Part shown: piece after piece, positions 18,157 through 26,535 of the stretch
Numbering within the stretch: position 1 is the stretch's first letter
How the letters are laid out: every line of letters begins with the position of its first letter
From: Dyadobacter jiangsuensis
GTDB lineage: Bacteria > Bacteroidota > Bacteroidia > Cytophagales > Spirosomataceae
Assembly: GCF_003014695.1 (NCBI RefSeq)
Contig: NZ_PYAS01000006.1
Location: 310,001-374,000, forward strand
Length of the DNA stretch: 64,000 nt
Direction: 5' to 3'
Position numbers and translations under genes: made by a program
Notes under the pieces: generated by a model
Told to the model about the DNA's origin: nothing
Databases searched by the model: none
What the model saw: only the letters and a program-made list of their open reading frames with translations

Positions 18157-20565
18157 ATGTTCAAAACATTTCTGAAAATAGCAGCGCGTCAGCTCTGGCA
18201 GGGACGGCTGTATGCGGTGATCAACGTCATCGGTCTGACAGTTGGCACCGCATGTATGCTTTTTGCTGTGATCTACATGAGCGACGAACGCAGTTTCGAC
18301 GGCTTTCATCAACAGAATGCCCATCTCTACCGCATTACCAGCTCCTACCGCGAGCGCGGTGAACTCATTTCGTCCGGCGGTACCGGTCAGGTACAGGGGC
18401 CGGCATTTCAGGCACGCATGCCCGAGATCATGCATTATGTACGTGTAATGGGCGGGGACATTTACGGCGACGTGCGGCACGGGCACAATGCATTCAAATT
18501 GCAGCTACTATTTGCGGACACATCGTTTTTCGATGTATTCACCTTCCCGCTATTACGTGGAAACGGTAGTAATGCATTGCAAGAGGTCAATTCGGTGGTG
18601 ATTACCAGGCGTACGGCGATGAAACTCTTTAACCGCACCGATGTACTGGGGGAATTGCTGCAAATGGACGCCGACCCTTCGGCGATGCGGATCGGGAAAC
18701 CGCTGGTCATTACCGGTGTAGCAGAGGACCCACCTGCCAATTCCTCCGTTCAGTTCGACATCCTTTTTCCTTTCGAGTTTATGAAGGTGTCGTTCGACGA
18801 CAACAGCTGGTTGAATGCCTATCTGGGAACGTTTGTCGTGCTCCGCCCGGATGCTCAGCCAGGCCAGGTAATCCGGAAATTTAACCGCATTGCTACCGTA
18901 TTATCCCAAACCCAGCGGAAAGATCATCCCGAAGCCTCCCCCATCACTTATGGTCTGCAAAAAATGACCGACATTCATCTGAATACGCAGGCCATTCCCA
19001 ACCAAAACGGCGAATCCGGCATTGTGAACACGAGCAGACCCATCTACTCATACATTTTCATTGGTATGGCCGGGTTTATTCTATTGATGGCCAGCATTAA
19101 CTTTATCAATATTCACATTGCTTCCTCAATGAAGCGTGCGAAGGAAGTCGGGATACGGAAGGCCACGGGCAGCGGCAGCGGGGCGATCGTCATGCAGTTT
19201 CTCGGCGAATCGGCGATTCTGGTAGCTATTTCGATGTTTTTTGCATGCTTGCTTGTGGCATTGCTGTTACCGGCATTCAATTACCTGTCTCAAAAGCAAA
19301 TCTTACTGAATCAGCTATGGAGCCCGGAACTGATGGGCTGGCTGGCATTTATTTTCGTGGCAAACATCGCATGCGCCGCGCTCTACCCGGCGTGGCTGAT
19401 TTCCAGGCTAACCCCGGTTGAAACGCTCTATTCCAAAGTCCGGCTTGCAGGCAGGAATCCGGCCGGAAATGTGCTGATGGTCTTCCAGTTTGCGATGGCT
19501 GTGTTGCTGGGTATCGGTAGCGTGGTATTTTACAGGCAAATGCATTTTATCAGGTCCAAAAGCCTGGGTTATAACCCGGATCAGATCGTCACAATCACCA
19601 TTCAGGGTGTGCGGGATGTTCATCAGGTGCATACCCGCTTTCAGAACGAGCTCTCGGGCGATCCCGCGTTCGGGGCGATTTCGCTTGCGGGCGAATTTGG
19701 TAACGGTGATGTAGTGGTGAAGGGGCAAAAATTCCTTGCAAATGTGCGTACGGTAGATACTGATTATCTCCCGATGCTGGAAATGAAACTGCGTCAAGGC
19801 CGTAACTTCTCCCGCGCCTTTTCCTCGGACGAGAAATTCGGTGTTTTGGTAAATGAAGCATTCGTCAAAAAAGCGGGGCTCGCTAACCCGATCGGTAAAA
19901 CATTGATTCCCGACGACCATTTTGGCAAGCAGGGCCTGACCATTCTAGGCGTCGTCGGCGACTTCCATTTCAATTCCCTCAAAGAACGCATCGGGCCCAT
20001 GATCATGCCCATGAGTACCCATTACGGAGGTGGGGAGTTGTGGATCAAAATTGCCCAAAACCGCGAACAATATGCTATTAGCAAGCTTGAAACGACGTTT
20101 AAAAAGGTTTTGCCCGACGCCGTTTTTGAATATAACTTCCTGCACGACGCCAACGCCCGCGCCTACGCGACGGAGCTTCGCTGGCAACAGATCATCACGG
20201 TCGCTACGATTGTGGCTATCATTATTTGCAGCCTGGGGCTATTTGGCCTCGCGCATCTCGCTATCGCACAACGCCGGCGCGAGACGGGCATACGCATAGT
20301 GCTGGGCGCGACGGATTATGATATTGCCCTGGCCTTTTCCGGAAACTTTATCCGCATCATTTTCATCGCCATACTTATTGCATCCCTCGCCGGCCACTAC
20401 CTGATGCTATCGTGGCTCGGTCAGTTTGCGTACCATGCCGGCCTGCCGTGGTGGGTATACGCCTGCCCCGGAGCTGTGGCACTCGCATTGGCATTGTTTA
20501 CGGTATTCACCCAGGCTTTAAGAGCCGCCGCGGTGAATCCGGTGAAGGTTTTAAGGGCCGAATAG
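18157..20565 (+). CDS. ABC transporter permease, MacB/FtsX type (copy 4)
   Basis: 802 residues with the two-half MacB_PCD-FtsX plan. The start is MFKTFLKIAARQLWQGRLYAV. The loop SSMKRAKEVGIRKATGSGSGAI is at about 323-344, and QRRRETGIRIVLGATDYDIAL is near the C-terminus. It ends NPVKVLRAE. The conserved C-terminal loop departs from the usual E-I-G-V-R-K-V-L-G-A by having T-G-I-R-I. It starts 7 bp after the membrane-bound regulator and must be co-transcribed with it, so that regulator is the obvious candidate to control this transporter. The ATPase and TolC genes follow 230 bp later. Confidence 0.9.
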   Translation: MFKTFLKIAARQLWQGRLYAVINVIGLTVGTACMLFAVIYMSDERSFDGFHQQNAHLYRITSSYRERGELISSGGTGQVQGPAFQARMPEIMHYVRVMGGDIYGDVRHGHNAFKLQLLFADTSFFDVFTFPLLRGNGSNALQEVNSVVITRRTAMKLFNRTDVLGELLQMDADPSAMRIGKPLVITGVAEDPPANSSVQFDILFPFEFMKVSFDDNSWLNAYLGTFVVLRPDAQPGQVIRKFNRIATVLSQTQRKDHPEASPITYGLQKMTDIHLNTQAIPNQNGESGIVNTSRPIYSYIFIGMAGFILLMASINFINIHIASSMKRAKEVGIRKATGSGSGAIVMQFLGESAILVAISMFFACLLVALLLPAFNYLSQKQILLNQLWSPELMGWLAFIFVANIACAALYPAWLISRLTPVETLYSKVRLAGRNPAGNVLMVFQFAMAVLLGIGSVVFYRQMHFIRSKSLGYNPDQIVTITIQGVRDVHQVHTRFQNELSGDPAFGAISLAGEFGNGDVVVKGQKFLANVRTVDTDYLPMLEMKLRQGRNFSRAFSSDEKFGVLVNEAFVKKAGLANPIGKTLIPDDHFGKQGLTILGVVGDFHFNSLKERIGPMIMPMSTHYGGGELWIKIAQNREQYAISKLETTFKKVLPDAVFEYNFLHDANARAYATELRWQQIITVATIVAIIICSLGLFGLAHLAIAQRRRETGIRIVLGATDYDIALAFSGNFIRIIFIAILIASLAGHYLMLSWLGQFAYHAGLPWWVYACPGAVALALALFTVFTQALRAAAVNPVKVLRAE

Positions 20566-20590
20566 CCTGCATTTAGCACCCGAATCCCCG

Positions 20591-20730
20591 TGTCCGGAAC
20601 GCGTCCGATTGCGTACACATTTTGTACGGTATCGGACGCACACCTATGACGTTTATTTTAAAACAATATGAAAATCAATTACTTACACTTCTGGCAAGGC
20701 TTTTTAAAATAGGACTGGCATAAGAGACGC
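20591..20730 (+). promoter_or_regulatory. long GTCCGAT inverted repeat plus candidate sigma-54 promoter
   Basis: GCGTCCGAT (20601-20609) pairs with ATCGGACGC (20631-20639), and CGTAC with GTACG inside, giving a 39-bp inverted repeat. An extra TGTCCG is at 20591. About 75 bp on, TGGCATAAGAGACGC (20716-20730) has GG and GC separated by exactly 10 nt, the spacing of a -24/-12 promoter, although the -12 half is ACGC rather than TTGC. The ATP-binding gene starts at 20800. The inverted repeat lacks a T-run, so it is unlikely to be a terminator. Confidence 0.5.
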
Positions 20731-20799
20731 GGATGTAAGCATTTGTTTTTAAAACAGGTTGTCCGTAATTACATACCAAATCTCAAACTCCCAATTTTT

Positions 20800-21462
20800 A
20801 TGATCCAGTTAGAAAAGATATCCAAATATTACCCTGCAGGTTTTGGCAAAACATACGTGTTGCGCCACATTGATTTGAACATTAAAGAAGGTGAGTTTGT
20901 GTCAATTATGGGACCTTCCGGTTCCGGCAAATCCACCCTGTTACATATATTGGCCTTGCTTGAAGAGCCGTCCGAAGGGGAATACCTCTTCCTCGACGAG
21001 CCGGTTCAGAAGCTCTCCGAAAAGAAGCGTACCGAATTGCACCGCCACCACATCGGTTTTGTGTTCCAGGCCTATCACCTGATCGACGAACTGACGGTTT
21101 ATGAAAACATCGAGACGCCGCTTTTGTACAAAGGCACGTCGTCGTCGGAGCGCAAGAGCCGCGTGGCGGAATTGCTCGACCGCTTCAATATGGTAGCAAA
21201 GAAAGACCTGTTCCCGCACCAGCTTTCGGGCGGCCAGCAGCAGCTCGTGGGTGTTGCCCGCGCGATCGTACACAACCCGAAAGTGATTTTCGCCGATGAG
21301 CCGACCGGCAACCTGCACTCGGAACAGGCGATCGAGATCATGGAATTATTTCAAAAACTTAACCAGGAAGACAAAGTCACCATCGTTCAGGTAACCCACT
21401 CGGAATTAAATGCGGGTTACGGCAACCGGATCGTACGGTTGAAGGACGGATGGCTGGCGTGA
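20800..21462 (+). CDS. ABC transporter ATP-binding protein, MacB/LolD type
   Basis: 220 residues from ATG 20800. A TTG 57 bp earlier is in frame, but [12 protein letters not shown] is the normal start of the family. Walker A is GPSGSGKST, the Q-loop is [11 protein letters not shown], the signature is LSGGQQQ (the usual R after LSGGQQ is Q here), Walker B is [11 protein letters not shown], and the H-loop His is in VTHSELNAG. It is the only ATPase of this class in the window, so it may serve several of the permeases. TolC-type channel 20 bp downstream, same operon. Confidence 0.92.
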   Translation: MIQLEKISKYYPAGFGKTYVLRHIDLNIKEGEFVSIMGPSGSGKSTLLHILALLEEPSEGEYLFLDEPVQKLSEKKRTELHRHHIGFVFQAYHLIDELTVYENIETPLLYKGTSSSERKSRVAELLDRFNMVAKKDLFPHQLSGGQQQLVGVARAIVHNPKVIFADEPTGNLHSEQAIEIMELFQKLNQEDKVTIVQVTHSELNAGYGNRIVRLKDGWLA

Positions 21463-21482
21463 CCTAACTCAATCTATTAGCC

Positions 21483-22796
21483 ATGAAACGTTTTATTTTT
21501 CTTTTCTGCCTCCTGCCATTGCTCGGGCAGGCACAATCGAAGCTGAGCCTCGCCGATTGCGTGGAACTGCTGGCCAAAAACAACCTCATTTACCAGCAAG
21601 GCACATTGCAGGCGGAAGCGGCGCAGGCGCAGCTGCGGCAGACAAAGTCTCAGATCCTCCCTCAGATTTACATTTCGGCCAATCAAAGCCTTAACCTTGG
21701 GCGGAGTATCGACCAGTACACCAATACGTATATAGATCAGCTTTATACCTATAACTCGGTGAGCACCGGTTTTCAAATGCCCGTTTTTCAATTCGGCAAG
21801 CTGCAAAACCAGGCGCGCCAGGGAACGTTGCTCAAAGAGTCGGCCATGGAGAACCGGACCGCCGTATTGAATGCACAAACCATTCTGCTCATGCAGGGAT
21901 ATGTGAATGTGCTTGCGACCAAAGCATTGCTCGAAGCGGCCGACCAACAGGTGGCGTCGTCGCAGCAGCAGGTGGATAAGGTGCAGAAACAGGTAGACGC
22001 CGGAACCGCCGGAAACAACCTGCTTGCGGAAATCAAGGCGCAACTCTCGAACGATAAGTACTTGCAGGTAAATGCACTTAGCAATTATCGTACGGCACGC
22101 CTTGCGTTATTTCAGCGGATGAATATCACGCCCGATGACAATGTCGATTTCGAGCCACTACTGCCCAAAGAAAACGTCACGCCCTCTGCCGCCAACGCAA
22201 CAGAGCTGTTTGACAATGCCACGAAATCTTTCCCGGAGATCCGCAGCGCGGAGCTGAACCGGCAGAGCTATAAATATCTTGTCAAGTCGATCCAGGCATC
22301 CAACTATCCTTCGCTCGACCTTAACACCAATGTCAGGGCGTTCTACGCTTCGACCAACAGGAACCTCGACTATTTCAATCAGCTGAATGCAACGCGAAAT
22401 GGCTCCATCACCCTTGGCCTGAACATCCCGATCATGGGCCGCTGGGTAACCCGGCCGCGTGTAGAGTTGGCCAAAGTGCAGGAGCGTCAGGCTCAAAATA
22501 CACTGGACATTACCAACCAGCAGCTCCGTCAGGCCATCGAAACTGCGGTGCTGAACCTGAACGCCATGGCCGACAAACATGCTGCGGCCGAAGGTCAGGT
22601 AGAATCACTCGGAGCGGCATTCGCGGTGGTGGAAAGCAAGTTCAATGCGGGGGTATCGAGCATTTTCGAATACACCCTTTCCAAAGCGAAGCTCGCACAG
22701 GCCCAGGGCATCGCTATTCAGGCAAAATATGATTACCTGATGCAACAAAGACTATTACAATACTACCGTCAGGGCGACTGGCAGGGGGTATTTTAA
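21483..22796 (+). CDS. TolC family outer-membrane efflux channel
   Basis: 437 residues with a signal peptide (MKRFIFLFCLLPLLGQAQ). The body shows two TolC/OEP repeats of long amphipathic helices rich in Gln and Ala, for example EAAQAQLRQTKSQILPQIYISANQSLNLGRSIDQYTN and its second copy around residue 255 on. It forms the trimeric outer-membrane duct of a tripartite pump. It is co-transcribed with the ATPase. The periplasmic HlyD/MacA-type adaptor that should join the two is not encoded here. Confidence 0.9.
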   Translation: MKRFIFLFCLLPLLGQAQSKLSLADCVELLAKNNLIYQQGTLQAEAAQAQLRQTKSQILPQIYISANQSLNLGRSIDQYTNTYIDQLYTYNSVSTGFQMPVFQFGKLQNQARQGTLLKESAMENRTAVLNAQTILLMQGYVNVLATKALLEAADQQVASSQQQVDKVQKQVDAGTAGNNLLAEIKAQLSNDKYLQVNALSNYRTARLALFQRMNITPDDNVDFEPLLPKENVTPSAANATELFDNATKSFPEIRSAELNRQSYKYLVKSIQASNYPSLDLNTNVRAFYASTNRNLDYFNQLNATRNGSITLGLNIPIMGRWVTRPRVELAKVQERQAQNTLDITNQQLRQAIETAVLNLNAMADKHAAAEGQVESLGAAFAVVESKFNAGVSSIFEYTLSKAKLAQAQGIAIQAKYDYLMQQRLLQYYRQGDWQGVF

Positions 22797-22840
22797 AATA
22801 TGAAAGACTGTTAGGTTAAATTTGGTATCGGTAATTCTTA

Positions 22841-22874
22841 GAGGCAGCCAGGCGCATTGGCTGCCTCTTTTTGT
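22841..22874 (+). terminator. terminator after the TolC gene
   Basis: A perfect 10-bp stem GAGGCAGCCA with its complement TGGCTGCCTC, loop GGCGCAT, followed by TTTTTG. It closes the ATPase-TolC operon. Confidence 0.9.
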
Positions 22875-22944
22875 TAAATAAACCTAAATGATTAGGTGGT
22901 TACATTATGGTTTGTAAATTAGGTGCAAACTAATTTTATGGACC

Positions 22945-23607
22945 ATGAAAAAACTTTTTCTATTGTTACTGCCGGGGATGCTGTTTCTGGCAGGAAGAGC
23001 GGAGGCGCAATTGCAGAAAGGGACGGCGCACTTCGGAGCGACGATCAGTGCAGACGGCAGCGCGATGAAAAGCAAAGGGCTTTCAAGCGCCCACCAAACC
23101 AAAGGGAGCAACAACATGCACAACATTTCGCCGTCCGTTCAAACCGGATGGATGATCAGGGACAACCGGATGTTCGGCTTTGAGGTGAACTCTTATTTCG
23201 CATGGAGGAAGATCACTTCCAAATCGACCTCAGATTACAAATACATCGATAACTATTCGTCCGTCGGCCTGTCGCCATTCATCCGGCACTACAAGCCGAT
23301 CAATAGCAAGTGGGCACTCTTCCTCCAAAGCGGTGTCGACGGCGCATATATGTGGACGAAAAAAGAAGATTCTGGTATCACAAAAAAGGACAACGGTTTC
23401 GCCGCAGGTGTCAGCGCTCACCCGGGAATCGTATATTGGGTTTCTCCCCGGTTTGCGATCGAGTCGGATCTGCAATTGCTTTCGCTGCGCCTGGCCTACA
23501 CCGACTTCAACAGTTCTAAAAATTTCAATTTCAAGGCTGGCATTACATCCGGCATCGGTAATTATTTCGGAGTACGCGCAGCCTGGTATCTTCAAAAATC
23601 AAACTAA
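22945..23607 (+). CDS. outer-membrane beta-barrel protein
   Basis: 220 residues, signal peptide to about AEAQ (residue 22). The mature chain alternates short amphipathic strands ending in aromatic residues (HNISPSVQTGWMIRDNRMFGFEVNSYFAW, YSSVGLSPFIRHY) and finishes with GVRAAWYLQKSN. This is the small 8-to-10-strand porin-like pattern of Bacteroidota. No enzyme motif is present. The next gene, 5 bp downstream, is of the same kind, so the two are one unit. Confidence 0.75.
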   Translation: MKKLFLLLLPGMLFLAGRAEAQLQKGTAHFGATISADGSAMKSKGLSSAHQTKGSNNMHNISPSVQTGWMIRDNRMFGFEVNSYFAWRKITSKSTSDYKYIDNYSSVGLSPFIRHYKPINSKWALFLQSGVDGAYMWTKKEDSGITKKDNGFAAGVSAHPGIVYWVSPRFAIESDLQLLSLRLAYTDFNSSKNFNFKAGITSGIGNYFGVRAAWYLQKSN

Positions 23608-23612
23608 AAGCC

Positions 23613-24290
23613 ATGAAAATCATTTACTATACATTCCTTCTGATTTTTTGCTCGGCAACAATCGCATTCGCTCAACTCGAAGGCAAACGGTTCATTTCCG
23701 GCGCCGTTTCAACCAACTTCGACACCTATAAACCAGAAACGGGCAAAAGTACAAATGGCTATGCCTATGGCGTAAGTATCGGGCTGGGCAAGTTCAAAAC
23801 AGCTACCCGCGCAGGAGAATGGTCGATATTCAGCAATATGAATGGATCCAAAAAGAACTTCAATCTCGGCACGGATACTACTACGCTTAAGGGGATCGAC
23901 GGTTTTGGTATCGGAACGGGTTACCGGTGGAGTTTCTACAAACATTTCAGCGACAAATTCGGGGTGTTCGGCGGGCCCGGCATATCCGTGAGGTACAACT
24001 ATATCAAACAGTTTCAGAGCGACGGCCAAGAACTTTTCGAACAAAAGTCCAATGAAATATCCGCATCTCTGGACCTGAGTGCAGGGGCCTATTATGCGCT
24101 GAACGACCGGTGGTGGTTGACGGCCTCGCTGGCATTTTCCAATCCTGTCTATGCTACTTACTCATTCGGTAAGTCCAAAGGCCGGACAACTGCGACCAGT
24201 TATGACAATTCCGGATTGAGATATCAGCTCTCGCCGTCGTTCAATTTCCCGTCGGTGGGCATCGGTCTTCGCTATTTTTTTAAGGACTAA
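23613..24290 (+). CDS. outer-membrane beta-barrel protein
   Basis: 225 residues, signal peptide ending TIAFAQ. Strand pattern and glycine-aromatic turns (GIGTGYRWSFYKHFSDKFGVFGGPGISVRYNYI) point to a small barrel, and the last strand is SVGIGLRYFFKD, with Phe near the end as expected for BAM recognition. It is related in style to the gene just upstream but not a close copy. Function unknown. A hairpin with a T-run follows. Confidence 0.75.
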   Translation: MKIIYYTFLLIFCSATIAFAQLEGKRFISGAVSTNFDTYKPETGKSTNGYAYGVSIGLGKFKTATRAGEWSIFSNMNGSKKNFNLGTDTTTLKGIDGFGIGTGYRWSFYKHFSDKFGVFGGPGISVRYNYIKQFQSDGQELFEQKSNEISASLDLSAGAYYALNDRWWLTASLAFSNPVYATYSFGKSKGRTTATSYDNSGLRYQLSPSFNFPSVGIGLRYFFKD

Positions 24291-24329
24291 TATTCCAAAT
24301 ATCCTTACGTTTATCATTAAAATCCCCGT

Positions 24330-24365
24330 GGATATGGCTTTTAAGGCCATATCCATTTTTTATTT
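24330..24365 (+). terminator. terminator-like hairpin directly before the SGNH gene
   Basis: The 9-bp perfect stem GGATATGGC/GCCATATCC has a 7-nt loop and is followed by ATTTTTTATTTA. It should end the barrel-protein operon. The next ATG is at 24369, only a few bases after the T-run, so it may also act as an attenuator for that gene. Confidence 0.8.
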
Positions 24366-24368
24366 ATA

Positions 24369-25064
24369 ATGAAAAAACACTTTCTGCTAGTCCTCTTCGC
24401 TGCATTCAGCGCTTGCCATAAACCACAAACTTCCAACCTTGCCGGCCCGTGGGAACCCGACTACGAGATAACCCGTTCGGAGAATGCCATCAAGGAATTC
24501 GAGAAAAAGGATGCTGAAAATATGCCTGCGCCCGGCGGGATAGTTTTCACAGGCAGCTCTTCATTTACCAAATGGCCGAATGCCTACAAGGATTTGGCAC
24601 CGCTGCCGATCATTAACCGCGGCTTCGGAGGCTCGACTTTGCCGGAGGTGATCTATTACACCGATCGCACGATCACCAAATACAAGCCGAAGACCGTCGT
24701 GATCTATTGCGAGAATGATATGTTCGGCAAAAAACCGAAGTCGCCCGAGCAGGTGCGCGATGCGTATGTGACGCTCGTGAAAAAGATTCGTGAGAAGCAG
24801 CCCGATGTGCAATTGTATGGCGTATCTCTGAAACCATCCCCATCCCGCTGGGCGAAGCGTGAGGATGTGATCAAAGCGAATAAGCTTATTCAGGATTACA
24901 TTAAAAAAGACAGGAATCACCACTACATTGATGTGTGGCCGGTCATGCTCAAAAACGGACGGCCGGATGGCGCTATCTTCGTGAGCGACAGCCTGCATAT
25001 GAATGAGGAAGGTTACAAAAGATGGACGAAAGTGTTCCGCCCGATACTGGAAAAATCAGTCTGA
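24369..25064 (+). CDS. SGNH/GDSL hydrolase lipoprotein
   Basis: 231 residues. A lipobox (FSAC, Cys16) marks a lipoprotein. The SGNH blocks are all visible. Block I is GSSSF (nucleophile Ser in 63-65). The block II Gly is in INRGFGGSTLPE. Block III is CENDMF, with Asn as in GxND. Block V is SDSLHMNEEGY, with the catalytic Asp and His. It should be an acetylesterase or lipase of the cell envelope. The ATG lies just after a terminator hairpin, so how it is transcribed is unclear. Confidence 0.88.
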   Translation: MKKHFLLVLFAAFSACHKPQTSNLAGPWEPDYEITRSENAIKEFEKKDAENMPAPGGIVFTGSSSFTKWPNAYKDLAPLPIINRGFGGSTLPEVIYYTDRTITKYKPKTVVIYCENDMFGKKPKSPEQVRDAYVTLVKKIREKQPDVQLYGVSLKPSPSRWAKREDVIKANKLIQDYIKKDRNHHYIDVWPVMLKNGRPDGAIFVSDSLHMNEEGYKRWTKVFRPILEKSV

Positions 25065-25191
25065 AAGTATCCTGCACTTTACGGTTTTTTACAAAGATTT
25101 TAAAAGAACAGATAAGGGTATTGGTTTTAACGTAAAGTCACTATATTGACCGAAAAAATACATTTCCGGGTAAAAAAGTGATATTCCAGTA

Positions 25192-26535
25192 ATGAAAGTA
25201 ACAGCGGTTTTTGATATTGGCAGGACCAATAAGAAGTATGTACTTTTCAACGAGAAGTATGATATCGTTCATGAGTTTTCAGAATCCCTCCCAGAAACAG
25301 TTGACGAAGACGGCTTCCCTACCGAAGATTGTGAATTGTTGACCAAATGGGTGCAGGACCGCTGGGCCGAGCTTTTGGCCAATCCGGAATTTGACATCAA
25401 GGCCGTGAATGTGGCCGGCTATGGGGCCAGCCTCGTGCACCTCGACGCTGCCAACCGCCCGCTTACACCGTTGTATTCTTACCTAAAACCATTCCCGGAA
25501 GATCTATTAAAGCAGTTTTACAGCACCTACGGCGACCCTACCCGCATTTCGCTTCAAACCGGCTCGCCGGCGATGGGTATGCTCAACTCGGGGATGCAGC
25601 TGTATTGGCTCAAACATACCAAACCGGAGATTTACAGTCAGATCGCTACGACGTTACATTTGCCGCAATATATCCTGTATCTGCTGACAGGCCGCAAAGT
25701 GAGCGATTACACCTCGCTGGGCTGCCATACCGCGTTGTGGAGCTTCGAAATGTGGGACTATCATGAATGGGTGAAGCAGGAGGCTATTCACAAGAAACTT
25801 GCGCCGGTACTCGCTTCGTCTTCGTTCATTTACCGCCATGGCGACAAAGGCATTCAATCGGGTTTCGGCTTGCACGACAGTTCGTCGGCGCTGATACCTT
25901 ACCGAATGGCCGTTAAAAAGCCATTTGTACTGCTTTCGACGGGCACCTGGTGTATCAACTTCAACTCATTCGCGTCAAAGCCGCTGACTTCCTACCAGCT
26001 CGAACGCGACTGCATGAACTACCTCACGCCCGAGGGTAGCGGCGTTACGGCTTCGCGATTGTTTATGGGTCGTGAGCACGATTACCAGGTGGCGCGCATT
26101 GTAGAGTACTTTAAGGTGGCGCCTGATTTTTACAAAAAAGTTGCATTTGATGAAGCCATCCTGCAACAGGACACGCCGAAGTTTTACTCGGCTTGTATGA
26201 CCGGCAACGGCCCGTTCCCTGAACCCAACACCCAGGAATGGCAGGTCAGCGCATTTGCTTCGGCAGAAGCCGCATATCATCATTTGATCAAAGGTCTTTG
26301 CGAACTGCTTTACGTATCGCTGGATCTCGTAAATATCAATGATGTACACGCCATTTATGTCGACGGCGGATTTGCCCGGAACGAAATATTTACAAGGCTA
26401 CTCGCGCGGCGCTATCCTAACCACAAAGTGTACGTATCGGATCTGCCATACGCGACTTCGCTCGGTGCTGCATTGCACGTGACGCGCCCGCAGACGTATG
26501 AGTTTGCCAACGAAATCCGTGAAATAAAACCTTGA
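25192..26535 (+). CDS. FGGY family carbohydrate kinase
   Basis: 447 residues. The N-terminal phosphate-binding loop is AVFDIGRTNKKYVLFNE. The second domain has VLLSTGTWCINFN and the C-terminal adenosine motif IYVDGGFARNEIFTRLL, ending YATSLGAALHV. The overall pattern is that of the L-rhamnulokinase/L-fuculokinase side of the FGGY family. No isomerase, aldolase or sugar transporter accompanies it, so the sugar is not determined. Its stop codon is directly adjacent (no base between) to the stop of the convergent recG. Confidence 0.88.
   Translation: MKVTAVFDIGRTNKKYVLFNEKYDIVHEFSESLPETVDEDGFPTEDCELLTKWVQDRWAELLANPEFDIKAVNVAGYGASLVHLDAANRPLTPLYSYLKPFPEDLLKQFYSTYGDPTRISLQTGSPAMGMLNSGMQLYWLKHTKPEIYSQIATTLHLPQYILYLLTGRKVSDYTSLGCHTALWSFEMWDYHEWVKQEAIHKKLAPVLASSSFIYRHGDKGIQSGFGLHDSSSALIPYRMAVKKPFVLLSTGTWCINFNSFASKPLTSYQLERDCMNYLTPEGSGVTASRLFMGREHDYQVARIVEYFKVAPDFYKKVAFDEAILQQDTPKFYSACMTGNGPFPEPNTQEWQVSAFASAEAAYHHLIKGLCELLYVSLDLVNINDVHAIYVDGGFARNEIFTRLLARRYPNHKVYVSDLPYATSLGAALHVTRPQTYEFANEIREIKP

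Noticed and set aside
20601-20639. GTCCGAT inverted repeat considered as a terminator of permease copy 4
   Set aside because: No T-run follows either arm, and it shares its core with the repeats upstream of two other ABC genes, so a regulatory role is more likely.
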